From assembly GCA_009103225.1 (NCBI GenBank), contig RHPI01002568.1:526177-590176 (forward strand): 64,000 nt of DNA, read 5' to 3'. Below the pieces are notes generated by a model that saw nothing but the letters and a program-made list of their open reading frames with translations, was not told the origin of the DNA and searched no databases. Origin of the DNA: Chlorokybus atmophyticus (taxonomy: Eukaryota > Streptophyta > Chlorokybophyceae > Chlorokybales > Chlorokybaceae). Numbering within the stretch: the stretch's first letter is position 1; the number at the start of each line of letters is the position of its first letter. This document shows, piece by piece, positions 1 through 12,199 of this stretch. Made by a program: the position numbers and the translations under genes.

Positions 1-2
1 GG

Positions 3-104
3 AAGATCGGAGTCGAGGACTTTGCGCTCGTGCTGGAGAGAGCGGATGATGTGGTGGAGAGACTCACGGGGGCTATACCCGCGAAGGATGAGACAGGAGT
101 GTGA
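3..104 (+). CDS. 3' end of an unrecognised protein-coding gene (partial)
   Basis: Frame 3 is open from the window edge to a TGA at 102-104 and encodes 33 residues of balanced, helix-like composition (EDFALVLERADDVVERLTG), unlike the low-complexity sequence that follows. It could be the last exon of a gene that begins left of the window. I do not recognise the family, and the stretch is too short to exclude a chance open frame. Confidence 0.3.
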   Translation, partial: KIGVEDFALVLERADDVVERLTGAIPAKDETGV

Positions 105-2047
105 GTTGCGGTTGTGCGCGGTGATTGTGATGGGTGTGTGGGTATGTGCATATGTGCGCCAGCAACTTGTTCACCCTGTGTATATATGTGGCTGTGACTA
201 TGCAGGCAAGAGAAGTGTGTTTGTGTGTATCATGTGATACACACCCCTTTGTGTCATGTGTAGAAAATATGCAATGCTGTGCATGTGTTTACTAAGCACA
301 ATGGTATGCCATATGAGTTACTGGTCATTCTCGAGATGCATCAACAGATATTCAAATAACACAGCTGATGTTTCGAGATGCATGCGCAATATAGCTACAG
401 ACGTGCGAGCACATGTGCTATGTGACAGTAACGCATGGTTACCACACATAGCATAGCATAGCATTGCATATACGCTACACAGTATGGTATCTCTGTCGTT
501 CTCGTCCAATGGCGGTGAGGGGTAATGCCAATTTGCATTGCCTGATTGGTATGGATGTTAACGCCACAGCGATGACAACGATGAGGCGAGCGCAGCAGCA
601 AGAAAGCATGCGGTGGCGGTGACAAGCCAAGCTAAATCACTGATGTGCGCAGTGTTATCATTAAAACATTTTCGTGTCCAAGCGCACGCGCACATATCAT
701 TGGGACGCGTACAAGCACAGTGGAGGGTAGGTAGCATGCAAGCGCACGGCTTAGCCCCGTGGCCGTGTGTGACATTGAGGTGAGTGATCTGGTGCAGTGT
801 GAGGTGTACATACAATGTGGCGTATGCATGCGCATGCAAAAAACATGCAAAGTGTAGGCAACATACAGCATGCAGGCAGTCGTGTGTTGCACGTGTTGTG
901 CACTACGCATGTGCATATATAAAGGGTATGGTACTATGGCAACATGCATGGTGTGCGGGCAATGTGCGTATTCCCCTTGGCATCTTTTGTACACCGTGTT
1001 TTTGTATAGTCACCACGCCTCGTATATACCTACCAATCATGGTGACGCTGGTTGTCGCTGTCAACATGTGATGGAGTTGCATGTGCACGTAGACCGGCTG
1101 TATCTGAAGTGATGCAAGCTGGCGGCTGTGCTCAGTGTGACGCCCAGTACTACATACCATATAGAGTATTATCTGGGGCCAAGATAAATGGGTGCTCGGT
1201 ATTGTAGTGTGTGGCATGTACAAACAATGCGAAACGCACGTGCATACGTGTGCGTGTTGGCTGCGCCGCGCAGCCAACAGTATGATACTACACTGCATAC
1301 GATGCTAGACACCCAACACCTACTCCGCATCCTGTACACATTATGGTATGCGCATGCATGCGCACATGCACGTGCAGACACGCGCGCGCGCATGGACACA
1401 CTACTCAGCGCTGCTGACGTGAGCACTGCGACACCGCTGAGGGGTAAGCAGCGGCGAAGGTTCGGGAGAACAAGACTGTGGGAAAAGAGAGAGAGTGGCG
1501 GAGAGGGTGAAGGAGAGAGAGGGAGGGAGTCCTGCTCGTCTGCACGTTGCCGCTGCTGCCGTGGACCACAATCGACCAGGCCCTGTGTGGGCAGGTATTA
1601 CGTTTGGCTGAACGCCGGAATGCATTTCTAACGGGTGGGCAGTAGAGTAGTTGTAGTGAGTATAGTTGAGCTCGGTGCTGGCATGCTTGATGGTGAGTTT
1701 GTGGACTGCGCATACATGTGGCAACATGTGCCTAGCACCTTAGAGATTACAGGCACATAATGCAGCCACACGACTGCCTAGGCCTAGGCCTAGGCCTAAT
1801 TGCAACTGCGTAGAGTGCAGCTTACTTGCCTTGTGAACACAATGCATGCACCATCATCTCGATGTCGGCGGAAGCAGTTGAGGCATCCAGGCTTCCGGTT
1901 TTTTGCCATCCTTCCTTGGTTCCTTCCGCAACCGCTACCCGTTACGCCGCTCTCAGATACGCAATGTGATGCGGACACCGTGTCCCGGACACGGCATGTT
2001 GTCTTGCCTTGTTTATTGAAAATGATTGGCACCGTATCCATATAACC
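105..2047. other. Gene-free stretch, TGCATG-rich
   Basis: No convincing exon was found. The sequence is rich in alternating purine-pyrimidine words (TGCATG, CACGCG), an imperfect GA-rich stretch near 1486-1530, and a short CCTAGG tandem at about 1779-1798. The open frames here are rich in Cys, His, Tyr and Met because of these words and resemble no protein family. Confidence 0.6.
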
Positions 2048-3581
2048 ATGGAGATCACCGGCGGGGGCGGCGGCGGCGGCGGCAGCGGCGGGGTGAGGTA
2101 CGTCATCGCGCAGAGCGCCTACGTCAAGCTTGTGCTCCATGCTCTCAAGTACTCTCACCAGGTGCGGTGCCTCTCTTTCTCTATCGCAGCTGTATTGGTG
2201 AATGATGATGGTGATGATGATGATGGTGGTGGTGGTTGCAATGCTGTGCTCTTCTTTTGCCTGAAGAGTATAACCTGACGACATATGGGTCGCGCACACA
2301 ATGGGGATAAGCACACGAAATAACCAACAATGAGAAGTCCGCCTGTAGCCTGTATTGCATTTTTGGGTGGCTCAGGAAACAGGCGCATGTTTACACGCAA
2401 TGCGCAGTCGATGAGCGTTTTACATCAAATTTGTTATGGGTATGTGTCGGTTCCAATTGTGTAATGTTACGACTTAGTTATAATTTACCACCCATGCGCA
2501 AGCGATGATTTGCATGGCTAGTGCAGAGTCGAGCAATTGGTACATCAATCTCTCATGCATTTGGTAGCCTTTTGGTTGTCGTGTCTTTTCCCCTTCACGT
2601 CTGCATGTCATGCGAATAGCAACATCAGAGCAAAAAGCAACACCCACCCACACCACACTGCATCATCAGGCGGTGAACGGGACGCTGGTGGGCCGCGTTG
2701 TCCCCGCCTCATCAGGCGACAAAAAAGCCACAACAACAACCACAGTGGAGCTGCTGGACGCCGTGCCGCTCTTCCACCAGGACCTAGCCCTGGCACCCAT
2801 GCTTGACATCGCCCTCTCACAAGTGCGTGTGTCTGTTATGTACATGGGCGCATGTGATCATATGTGTGTGCATGCGTGCGAGTGCTGTCCTCCCAACTAT
2901 ATCTAACAGGTGGATGAGCATTTCACACGGAACGAGAGGCTGTCGATTGTCGGCTACTACCACGCGAACGAGCGCGCGGACGACGTGGAGCTTGGTGCCA
3001 CAGCCCAGAAGATCGGCGACCGTGTGTACAACAACAATGATGCCGCATGCATCCTGCTGGTAAACACACTGCCTCTCTTCTGCTGTGAGTGTTTGGCTGA
3101 CACCAGCATGAGTCTGAGCCTTCTGTGTGCACGCGTACAGGTGGATAACAGGAGGTTATCTACAGTTGATAGCGCAAAACCCTCACAGCTCGCAGTTCAG
3201 GTCAGCAGTGTGTATATTGTCATGGTATACAGATACTATGACAATATCAACTCACACCGCTGTGGACGTATGATATGCTTTCTCGTGTGATGCAGTTGTA
3301 CACGCGTGAGCGAGGGAGGAAATGGGAGCTGCAGCCGCAGGGGCCGGTGGTGAAGGAGGGCAGCGCGGGGTCCGTCCTGGCCAATTACATTCAGGAGCGG
3401 CGGTACGCGCGGCTCGTGGACTTTGACGATCACCTTGACGACATTGCCAGGTGTGGATGGACAGTGCGAGAATGTCTCCTCTTTCTCCTAAAGTGTGGTG
3501 TGCACTGTTTCAAAAATGATCTGACCTGTTGTGTTGCCCGTTGACTGCAGGGATTGGCTGAATTCTACTCTGCTCAGTTGA
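2048..3581 (+). CDS. EMC8: ER membrane protein complex subunit EMC8/EMC9
   Basis: Six exons (2048-2161, 2670-2822, 2910-3059, 3141-3200, 3296-3450, 3551-3581) join in phase to a 220-residue protein, normal for the family. After a glycine run (residues 5-15) it follows the EMC8/9 (UPF0172) pattern: an early AYVKLVLHALKY segment, then NGTLVGRVV, then YHANERADDVELG and KIGDRVYNNN, and a C-terminal YIQERRYARLVDFDDHLDD block. Family members have an MPN fold without the metalloprotease JAMM residues and belong to the ER membrane complex, which inserts transmembrane segments into the ER. The start is the ATG at 2048, the only one fitting the conserved N-terminus. All introns are GT-AG. A TGTAA word, the chlorophyte-type poly(A) signal, lies at 3610. 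Confidence 0.9.
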
Positions 3582-4294
3582 CAGTTGCAATAGTGAGTAA
3601 ACATTACGTTGTAACATAAAGCATAATCCTGATACGCAGCATTGCACGTACCAGACTGCGCACCTGGGCAATTCTGTTCTGCATGGTTTGTATACGGCAA
3701 TGCTTGTGTATCTACTGCAGTGTGTACCCCAAGCCTTCCCTAAGTGCAGACTTGGTGCAAGCAATTAATGTCAGGCCCTTTGTGGCCATGAAAGGCCACA
3801 GCGGACCTGTTTGGCAATGAGTTGCGGTGCAATAAGGTAGCTGATACAGGCTTGCACCAACGCCCTCCTAAGTTGTCATGACACATCACAGCGTTGTGCT
3901 GCTGAACCTCTCGTCTTGCCCATGGTAGACACTCATTAAACGAACCTTGGCCAACGTCAGGAAGGCACAATCATATCTGCCTAGGTAGAGTAGAGAGGCC
4001 CGAATTGTAGCTGACACAGGACATTACGTTCCAATAAACATGTACACAACTGCACATATGTCTGTGGTAAGCACCATGTGTTGCAAACATTTATGATGCC
4101 TGCACTTTTATTCACCCTTGCTGCAGCAAGCGATTTGGCCAATACTCAAAACCTGGCTGCAGAGTAAGCTGTTTGCAAGGCCTGCCCACAGACAACCTGT
4201 CCAAAACCTTGGCAAGGGTTGTGGCTACCATTACGGCATCTAATGAATCAATCTGAGCGCAATTGGCCAATTGCTACAACATGTATCCTGCATG
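3582..4294. other. Intergenic, no gene seen
   Basis: Convergent spacer between EMC8/9 and the GH3 gene. It contains short unrelated open frames on the minus strand with no recognisable protein similarity and no clear repeat. Confidence 0.5.
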
Positions 4295-5220
4295 TCATCT
4301 TTCACATGCCTCCTCCCGGCAACGCGCGTACACATGCGGCACAGCGCAGGGCGCTTCGCACCTGCTTTCTAGCTTGCTCGTTGGCATATTGGGCAGGCTT
4401 TCTGAAGGCGAGAAGTGAGGCAACTCCGCAACCGCGGAGAGAGCTTCTGCACACTCAATGTTCTGCGCGTCCAGCTGACCTTTGGTGGTAGGCACCGTAT
4501 CAACCGGGCGTTGGCACGCGGGCGAGACTTCTCTTATCAGAACAGCTGTCTCTGGAAGATTGCAAGCCGAAAGCGTGGAGTTCTCGTCTTGTGCAGCACT
4601 CTGCTTCGGCTTTAGGTACCACTCGTCGTCCGTTGCGGCAATAGGCTCAAGTAACCTCGCGGCTACTTCGCTCCCCTTCTTGCCTGTCAGCAACTTCCTG
4701 CACATGCGCAAGAGCATCTGGGCATATGACCAGGCAGTCAATCGCATGCGCCTATGCAAGCCATGCACTGCAAGAGTATGGGTACAGAACTTTGAGCACA
4801 GAATGCCGCATGTAAGTGTATTTGAAACAGCGCTGTCTTGAGTTACCACAAGCTTGAGTTGATACCTGTACAACTTGGTGACTATTCATGAGAGAATGAT
4901 AGCCTTTTTGCTGTTCAACAACAAGAATACTCCAGCCAGAAATGCTGACACCAAAAGCTTCCTGCAGACGGTTTATGCAACTCAACTACAACTGCAGAGC
5001 GTGGTTACAACGGAGCTGTGAGGACCATACCAGGACATGCACAGCATTGGTGCATTGTGATGCATGATGATTACCTGCGAACCGGAAGCTGGGGTTGTCG
5101 TTGATGATGCAACATTGTGAGCGGTGGCATCTCCCGCTGCAGTATTTTGGCAACAGCCTCCTGATGCTGCACAATGCACGCAGTCAGTGCATGAGCACGC
5201 GAGCCAAGGCTGCTTGTAGA
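4295..5220 (-). other. Possible 3' exons or UTR of the GH3 gene, or an unresolved neighbour
   Basis: Downstream of the last secure GH3 exon there are two open stretches on the minus strand: about 5215-5085, bounded by an AG and a GTAATC donor, and 4873-4295, a 192-codon frame of mixed composition ending in TAG. The first can be read in two frames and neither joins the preceding exon both in phase and with family-like sequence. The second has no recognisable domain. They may encode a lineage-specific C-terminal tail of the hexosaminidase or be untranslated. Confidence 0.3.
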
Positions 5221-5263
5221 GACATGCACGCAATGCGCTCAGTCAACCAAGGGAACTACTGAC

Positions 5264-6920
5264 CTGTCGACAACCAATCAACTGCAAGCGATCAGTAGCA
5301 ACTGCGTCTGTTAGTGGTTGCCTTGCATAGTTTGTCATCATGCGATCAACCCGCCTGCCAGCCTCCAATACTTTGGAATACGCAATCTGTACAAGTAGCA
5401 GTGAGGAACACTGTGAGAACCACTTGTGTAATGCCATAGCCAAGCTGCAGCTTTCGGCAAAGCGCTTGCCCTCACCTTTCCTGTCCGTACGGCGTCCATG
5501 ATTGCTGCTATGGCTTCATTCTGTTTGTCCTCCGTATGACAGACAAGGAACATGTCAATGCCCGCTTGTAGGCCGGCTATCACTGCCTCATCAACGGAGT
5601 GATGGTTTGTGATCGCGCCCATTTCCAAGTCATCGGTCATGATGACACCATTGTACTTCATGCCTTTCCGCAACACCTGCCATAGCACGCAAGCTCATGA
5701 TGACGCAAACCTTCCCCACACACAGTCAATATCAATCACACGCACACTGATAGCGCCTTGGCTCATTGAGGCAGGTCGTCCCGTGTCTTCTGGGCCGCCA
5801 AGCTCCAGAACAGGTACAGCAACATGGCTAGCCATGACGGCTGCAACATTGGCGGCCACTGCGGCCTGGAATGGTCGCAGCTCGACAGTGCGCAACCTCT
5901 CCAAATCATGGGATAGTGTTGGAAGCACCAAATGGCTGTCCTGAGACGTGTCACCATGACCAGGAAAGTGCTTCGCACAGGCCGCCACACCCTCGGATTG
6001 TATGGCCTTTATGAACGCAGCACCTGCGTTGTCAAAGCTGTAGTGCATGTAAAGGAATGCGAGTGAGGAGGGTCATAATCGTTTTATGTTATTTAGAGCA
6101 AGTATTAAAATCTGCTTACCCATATCAGCTACCACATCTGGCTGAGATCCAAATGCACGGTCCCCAATGACAGGATTCTTGGGGTTGGTGTGAATATCAA
6201 CAACGGGAGCGAGATCAACATCAATGTTTGCCGCACGCAACTCCCTAGACGAGCACCAGGTCAGCATGACATGCAGAAACCTGCAGTTGCACGACATATC
6301 CATGTGGCAACACACGCCACTTGCACCAAACCACGGGCGGCATTACCTGCCGAGTACATGGCCGGCAACAGCAGCGTCGGATGCATGACCAAGTGCACCA
6401 ACTATGCGCGCAGCTGGGATTGTGGTGAACGGGGCGCCAAGTCTAGCAACACGTCCACCCTCCTGATCTACCATGACAAGCAACTGCCTACCCCCTGCTT
6501 CACGCTTCAAGGCTGCACATAGCTCCGAAACCTGGACCACGGCAACATCGCATTGCGGGGCTACAGTCATTGCATAAGCAAGAAGCAACATTGCATTCAG
6601 CATACCTGCTTATGGTTCTCAAAATTGCGCTTGAACAGAATCGCTCCACTAGCACCTACACATTATGGCAAGCACTTCAGACGTTCTGCTGTCGTGCAAT
6701 TGGGCAGCGACTGGGCAATGGCAGCTCAATTCATCAAGCTTCAGCAACACAAGCCAAACACATGCTCAGATGTATAGACGCGACCAAGCTGATGTTGCTG
6801 CCGGTACTCACCGCGAGAGATCATCCGCTTGGCGTGATCGTTCACGGTGGTCCCTGCCCCGTCGAACCCGAAGACAAGCAGCTTAGCTGCGGCCGCCTCG
6901 AGGTCCGCCGGCGTCGCCAT
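5264..6920 (-). CDS. GH3 beta-N-acetylhexosaminidase, NagZ type (3' end unresolved)
   Basis: Seven phased exons on the minus strand (6920-6812, 6655-6606, 6531-6347, 6244-6120, 6023-5746, 5676-5476, 5386-5264) give 357 residues, about the length of a whole bacterial NagZ domain. Family landmarks appear in order: ASGAILFKRN, VMVDQEGGRVARLGAPF, DVDLAPVVDIHTNPKNPVI with GDRAFG, the His/Asp signature KHFPGHGDT, MASHVAVP, and VIMTDDLEMGAI, in which the first Asp of DDL is the expected nucleophile. Such enzymes release terminal N-acetylglucosamine from glycoconjugates or peptidoglycan fragments. No clear signal or transit peptide is visible, since the ATG at 6920 is followed almost at once by the barrel. 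All introns are GT-AG. The exon after 5264 could not be fixed, so the C-terminus is unknown. Confidence 0.85.
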
Positions 6921-7584
6921 GACGGCAGCAACGCCGGACGACAGGGATGCTCCCAGCTTGCCTCCAGGCCAGCCAGCCAGCCAGCAGCGCTCACCTTAAG
7001 CTAAGCAGGAAACCAAATTTACATACAATCTTAACTCGCCAGTGGTCGCATTGCTCTCCTATGTAACAGCAGCCTGAATTACTGACGACAACATCAACCA
7101 CCACCTCCTGGTCGCCGCTGCTGCCGCCACCGCCCACAGCTCAGACGAGCTAGTGTTGTCTGCTTCAAGCGTTGTCGTAGTGCAGGCATGCGCACTGCGA
7201 ATGTCCCGCCAGAGCCGCAACCGGGCGTCGCAACAAACCATATGAGACCATTGCGTGCAGCGTCCGTCAGCTTTGGCCACTGTTTAGTAGGCGGCGGCGG
7301 GCGAGGTGAGTTGCTTGGCGTATGGTTTAAGGGGAGCTGTGTGTTTGAGACATGTGCACGTGCCTGAGCTTGTAGGCACGTAATCGTAGAGTAGTGGAAG
7401 ACCACGGTGCCTACGTTGCAGCTCGCAAGCTTCACCGTTTTAAATGAGAGCAAGCTGTTGACAGCGGTGCCGTGTTGTCTACATTGGCACTTGCATGCAT
7501 CTACAATATCAGCTTGTCAATCAACTATCACAGTTGGTCGTTCCTGTTTGTTAACACGCACTCGTCAGCCTTTCAGCTTGAAAC
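6921..7584. promoter_or_regulatory. Divergent spacer between the GH3 and FKBP genes
   Basis: A 664 base head-to-head intergenic region that must hold both promoters and leaders. There is a CCAG/CAGC-rich stretch at 6960-6990 and otherwise mixed sequence. I see no TATA box or other motif I would defend. Confidence 0.45.
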
Positions 7585-8627
7585 ATGTCCTGCAGGAGCA
7601 TGAGTATGTTGCTGGCAGGCTCCCAGGCAAGGCCTGGCTGCTTGTCGGCTGCTCCCGCAGCTTTAAGGTCTCGGCGGCTTCCATGCCACAATGCGTGGGC
7701 TCGGCCAGCTGTCTCTCACAAGCAACACAGCTGGATTGTGAGATGCGATGCTGACAAACAGCCAAAACCCACCCAGGTGAGTACCGTTCCACTTGACAAG
7801 TACACAGGCACACGCATGAGGCCAGATATTGAACAGGTTCGAACACATTTACATGCAACACCAATGCATCGGTCGTTGCACAAAGGGTGAAGTCAAGGAA
7901 GAACAAAGCCCGTTGGACTCATCCATCCTGGACGTAGCGAAGGAGTTGCAAGATGTCACAGGAGGTCAGAAAAAGCGTCGCAAGGCCGACAGCACGGACC
8001 CCATCTCCACCGCACTCACACGGCGCTTCGGCCTGGCCGGAGGGCTTGCATGGCTTGGATTTCTGGCCTTTGGAGTGATTTCAGAGCAAATCAAAACACG
8101 CCGAGAGGTCAAAGAGGTACGCTTGTTTGATTACTATCGTTGCAGTCTGGTCGCTATTGTGCACGACTCTGTCTCAGGACATTTATCAGCGTACAACCAA
8201 AGCGAGATACTGATGTCTGTGTAAGGCTGAGGAGGGTGCGCGGGAGGTGTCTGCGCAGCAGGTTACGACGCCTTCTGGTTTAAAGTACAAGGACCTGCGT
8301 ATTGGTGGTGGCGATCAGCCTCGCAAGGGGGATTTGGTGGTGGTGGACTACACCGGTCGTCTGGCAGACGGCACTGTAATTGATGACACACGCGCGCGAG
8401 GCCGCCCGGTGGCGTTTGTCTTTGCAGGGCAGCCGTCCTCAACAATAAGCCGTGGCCTTGAGGAAGGAATAGGCACGATGCACCAAGGAGGCCGCAGGAA
8501 GATAGTGATTCCGCCTGTCTTGGGCTTTGGACAGGGTGATGTTGTGCTCCCCTCCGGCGGGCGAGTGCCAGCTAATTCAGTTCTGGAGTATGATGTAGAG
8601 TTGCTACGAGTCTCCATTGCACCTTAA
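7585..8627 (+). CDS. Plastid-targeted FKBP-type peptidyl-prolyl cis-trans isomerase
   Basis: Three exons (7585-7776, about 7886-8116, 8226-8627) encode about 274 residues. Residues 1-64 are rich in Ser, Ala and Arg and poor in acids, like a plastid transit peptide. Exon 2 carries a hydrophobic AGGLAWLGFLAFGVISEQ segment, probably a membrane anchor or thylakoid-transfer region; a similar segment followed by EQIKTR occurs in plant FKBP17-type proteins. The last exon is a full FKBP domain: TPSGLKYKDLRIG, then GDLVVVDYTGRLADGTVIDD, GRPVAFVFAG, GLEEGIGTMHQGGRRKIVIP and LGFGQGDVV, ending in LEYDVELLRV. The domain catalyses prolyl bond isomerisation. The exon 2 acceptor (7885/7886) could also lie a few codons downstream. 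Confidence 0.88.
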
Positions 8628-8760
8628 AACTCTTAGCCAAGACACATGCAACGACGATGATAACCTCAGTTACTTTGTGTTTGTGCCAAGTGACGAGAAA
8701 AGCACCATCATCCCAAAACTGCTGAATGCTGTGTCACACAGCATGTTTGCTTATCTACAG

Positions 8761-9845
8761 CTAGCTTAGGTCACTTGGCTCATTATTAGAGCACGCAGCT
8801 GAACTGGTGCACACTTTTTCAAACAGCTGATGTGTTTCAGACTGCATCGTCTGCACCCGGCTAACTCTAGCGTATGAGTTTGCACCTGCCCCAGTCTCCT
8901 GTGTAGCTGCCCAGTACGCGTTCTTGGCGTCGGTCATTGGTGTACCTAGCATACTTTGATAGAGAAGGTCAAGCTGGCTTCGCTGTTCTTCAGAAAGCGT
9001 AAGCTGCTCCGCGAATGCCGTCATTGCACTGTAAGATGTGAGCATTCAGATCACGAGCAGTATATAGAGAGCAGCATTTGTATAGAGAGCACGACAGGGC
9101 ACTGTCTCGCATGCAGTGTACAATGAGTCAATGTGCATGCGCATGTGTCCTACGACGGAACAGCAAACCAGGAGGAACGAGCATATGTACACATGTCTTG
9201 ACATTTGCGTGTTGCAACTGCATTCTTTACATAGGTATGCACAAACGCACGCACGCATGCTCGCACATGCACAGACCTGACGATGCCACGAGCGTGCCCC
9301 CAATCGTAGCCTGCAGGAGCAGCTTGCTTGAACCCCTCGTTGAACCCTTTTTGCATAGCAGCATTCTTTCCTTCGGTGAGACCATCCCTGTACCCCAACT
9401 GTCACAAAGAAACGTACAACGTATCATGGTTACATGGTTGCTCGTCAACATCGCTACTGTTGCAAGCTTCAGCCCCTGTGTTTCAAACCTTTCATGCGAG
9501 CTGTTCGTTAACAATAACACATGAGAACTCCGTCATAGAAACATAACGACTCCGTGGGCCAGTTTGCGACCATTCAATGAAGCTTGGTTGTGCGTACATA
9601 ACTTGGAAGCTTTCAGAAAAGCTGCTTTGATTCCGAGACATAAGAATGATAAAATTCTGTAGCATGCATATACGAATATGAGGTGACAAGTCCAACAGCT
9701 ACTAATGAACAGCAACGTTGAACATAAGCGCCCACAACCGTGAGCCCAAGACACGCACCGAGTAGAAGCGGCGCTCCCTCTCCTCCCACTCCCTGTTGAG
9801 TTCCGCTGCGGAGACGTCGCCGCAGCCGTCATCTTCCTCCTCCAT
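8761..9845 (-). CDS. YAE1: YAE1-domain protein (deca-GX3 motif)
   Basis: Three minus-strand exons (9845-9759, 9398-9277, 9028-8761) give 158 residues. Exon 1 encodes an acidic N-terminus (MEEEDDG). Exon 2 carries the diagnostic Gly-rich helix with glycines every four residues (GYRDGLTEGKNAAMQKGFNE). The remainder is helical with no further domain. In yeast and animals YAE1 works with LTO1 as an adaptor that delivers the Rli1/ABCE1 client to the cytosolic Fe-S targeting complex; other YAE1-domain proteins are poorly characterised, so the role here is inferred. It ends in TAG at 8763-8761, convergent with the FKBP gene 133 bases away. It starts head-to-head with the membrane protein gene at 10109. 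Confidence 0.8.
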
Positions 9846-10108
9846 CTCACCCACAACGCCGGCTGACTACTGGCAGCAGCTTCGTGTGCTCGCACTGCTC
9901 AAAGCTGAGGTATGCTGGCAGCAGCTTCCGTCTCTTGAAATTGTTTTCACGGTCGCAGACCGACTCCCAAAACGACCGTGGTTTCCCCGCTGAGTGGCAC
10001 TCATATCGCATGTACTCGCGAATCTGACAAGACCGTTTTGCGCACTACAAATGCGTAACGGGGTTTCTTCTAAAACTTGCAGGTTAGCTTCCACGCTTGG
10101 GGGCAAGC
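9846..10108. promoter_or_regulatory. Bidirectional promoter region, YAE1 / SMDE
   Basis: 263 bases separate the two divergent start codons. This is one of four compact head-to-head pairs in the window. No TATA box is evident. A CTGGCAGCAGCTTC-like word occurs twice, at about 9870 and 9916. Confidence 0.5.
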
Positions 10109-11892
10109 ATGGCCATGGCGTCAGTGGCGGCGACGGCCGCGGCGGCTGCGAGAGGGTTCCTTGGGAGTGTGAAAAGGAGGAATCAATCCCACCAGCAGGA
10201 GAGTAAGGCGGTCGCGGAACAATATAAGTTGCCAGGAGCTTGTGCTGTTTCAGGGAATGGGAGTGTGCTTTCCGGCATTCGACTTGTCGCTAGGCGCAAA
10301 CTGCATGGCTTGACAGCTCAGAAGTGCAGTAGGCTAAATGCGGTAAGCAGCATTGCATGCCACGGAAGCAGTAGTAGCTGCGACAACTTGAGCGAAGTTC
10401 GTGTGTATGCAGTACAACAACATGACATCACAGTGTTTTGCGGAAACGTCACTCACAATGCTGCGTGCATGCGGGTAAAGGCAATGGTTGAAACCGTGCG
10501 GTTCACCTCACACGCAAGCAGTACGCCAACTCATTGGTGCACCTCAGTGGTATTATCTGGCACATTGCAGAGGTATAAGTACTCAAAACCGCCGTTGCTG
10601 CACATGATTGCGCACTGTACTGCCAGTAGAGTAGAAAGCTAGCAACCTAATTCATGCGTCTTGGTTGATGCGTGCCTGGACCTGCAAGCAAGAATGGATG
10701 GTGTTGCTGCTCAGGCGTGCTGCAGCGCTAGGAGACCTTCCAGCTCAGCTGATGAGGCCGAGGTTTCTCATGAAGCACATGAAGTCAGCACCACTGCTAC
10801 TAGCACGACAACCGCCATCAGACAACCTAGACACCTGTCCTGGCGACCTCTCGTCGGCCTTGTGCTTGCCATTGGTGAGAGCAATGAATCTGTACTGCAT
10901 GTTTATATTCCTGCTCTTTTGCTGTTGAGCTTCTGTCATGTATGCTGCTGCACTGTGAGCGACATGCTCACGCTGACTAATGCTGCCTTCATCTGCATAT
11001 CAAAGTTGCATCCATCTTCACACATGTACGCTTGCAGTTTATACTCAGTTCATGCATGCGTGACGCAGCCATCCTCTGCGTCCCATTCCGTGCCTTGGCC
11101 CACACAGTCGTGACGACTGCCACTGTCTCTACCCACCTCGGTCCCGGGCAACGCATTGCAGCAATGCTGAGACAAGCTCGCTGGCCGGATGAGATCATCC
11201 TGATGGTGATTGCACTGCTGCCGATTGTAGAGCTCCGCGGTGCCGTTCCAGTCGGTCACTGGATGGGCGTTGGGCAGCTGAAGAACTGGTCACTCAGCGT
11301 GATTGGCAACATGGTGCCGGTGCCCTTTGTGCTAAGGTAGCAATGCGGTTTGTGGTGCAAGATCATGAAGGACTCTCCATGCAATCTCAGCACGCGTGGC
11401 TCTATACGCCATGTTGCAGGTATTTGGGTCCGGTGTCGGAAGCTCTTATGGCACGCAGCGATGCAGCAAAGAGCTTCTTTGACTGGTTATTCAAGCGCAC
11501 GAGGAACAAAGCTCAAGATATCACTTCCCAAGAGTGGCGCGCACTTGGGTTGATGATATTTGTTGCCATCCCGCTGCCACTGACTGGCGCTTGGTACGAT
11601 GGCATGCTGTCAAGTCCAAACAGCAATAGGCGTTGCCCATATGCACAAACCAACCTGCTGCATACTTACTATGTCTTTCAGGTCAGGGGCGATTGCAGCG
11701 TATCTGCTGGACATGCCTTTCTGGGAGTCTTTCTGGGCAATACTTTTGGGCGTGATGATTGCAGGCATTATCATGCTAGTTGTCGTGGCTCTCGGGTGGA
11801 TTGGAGCGGCCATTGCAGGGGTTGCACTAATGGCGTTGGTAGGGGGAGGGTTTTTGACTGCCATGAAAACGCGTCACTCGCAGACGGCATAG
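10109..11892 (+). CDS. Plastid-targeted small multidrug-export family membrane protein
   Basis: Five exons (10109-10342, 10689-10874, 11038-11336, 11420-11593, 11682-11892) join in phase to 367 residues. Residues 1-80 are Ala/Arg/Ser-rich with almost no acids (MAMASVAATAAAAARGFLG), consistent with a plastid transit peptide. The conserved part begins near residue 170: EIILMVIALLPIVELRGAVP, IGNMVPVPF, then after a polar loop GLMIFVAIPLPLTGAW, AAYLLDMPFWESF and two long hydrophobic helices at the end. This matches the Sm_multidrug_ex family (COG2426), which has bacterial and plastid members of uncertain substrate despite the name. About five transmembrane segments are visible. The exon 2 frame was chosen because only it keeps phase 0 at both borders; its sequence is not conserved, so that exon is the least certain part. 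Confidence 0.8.
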
Positions 11893-12199
11893 CTTTAGGA
11901 CATTTTGTACCATTATGCAACCTGTTCAGCAGAGGCTATCATCCGGCTTCAAATCAAGCGCTATGTAGCATTATCAGATTGGTCAGGTAGCCTTGACACG
12001 CACAGGATGCATGCAGTTGCACGTGTAGACATGTATACATTGCGACCTCGGACTGTGATTCACGGTCCAAGAAATTGACTGCAAGCCTCGCTCATATCCG
12101 CCTGTGCACATTGTAGTCACTGCGGTGTATGCACAGGCATACCCTTAGGGACAAAGCAGCGTCACAAAGCATATGTACAAGCACCACTATGTACAGTTT
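11893..12199. other. Convergent 3' spacer, no gene seen
   Basis: Short convergent intergenic region with no coding signal. Confidence 0.5.

Noticed and set aside
9870-9930. Repeated CTGGCAGCAGCTTC word as an operator
   Set aside because: Two copies of a common GC-rich word are not enough to claim a regulatory site.
9796-9993. Plus-strand frame starting with a Ser-rich segment
   Set aside because: It is antisense to YAE1 exon 1, whose splice borders and family motif are convincing.
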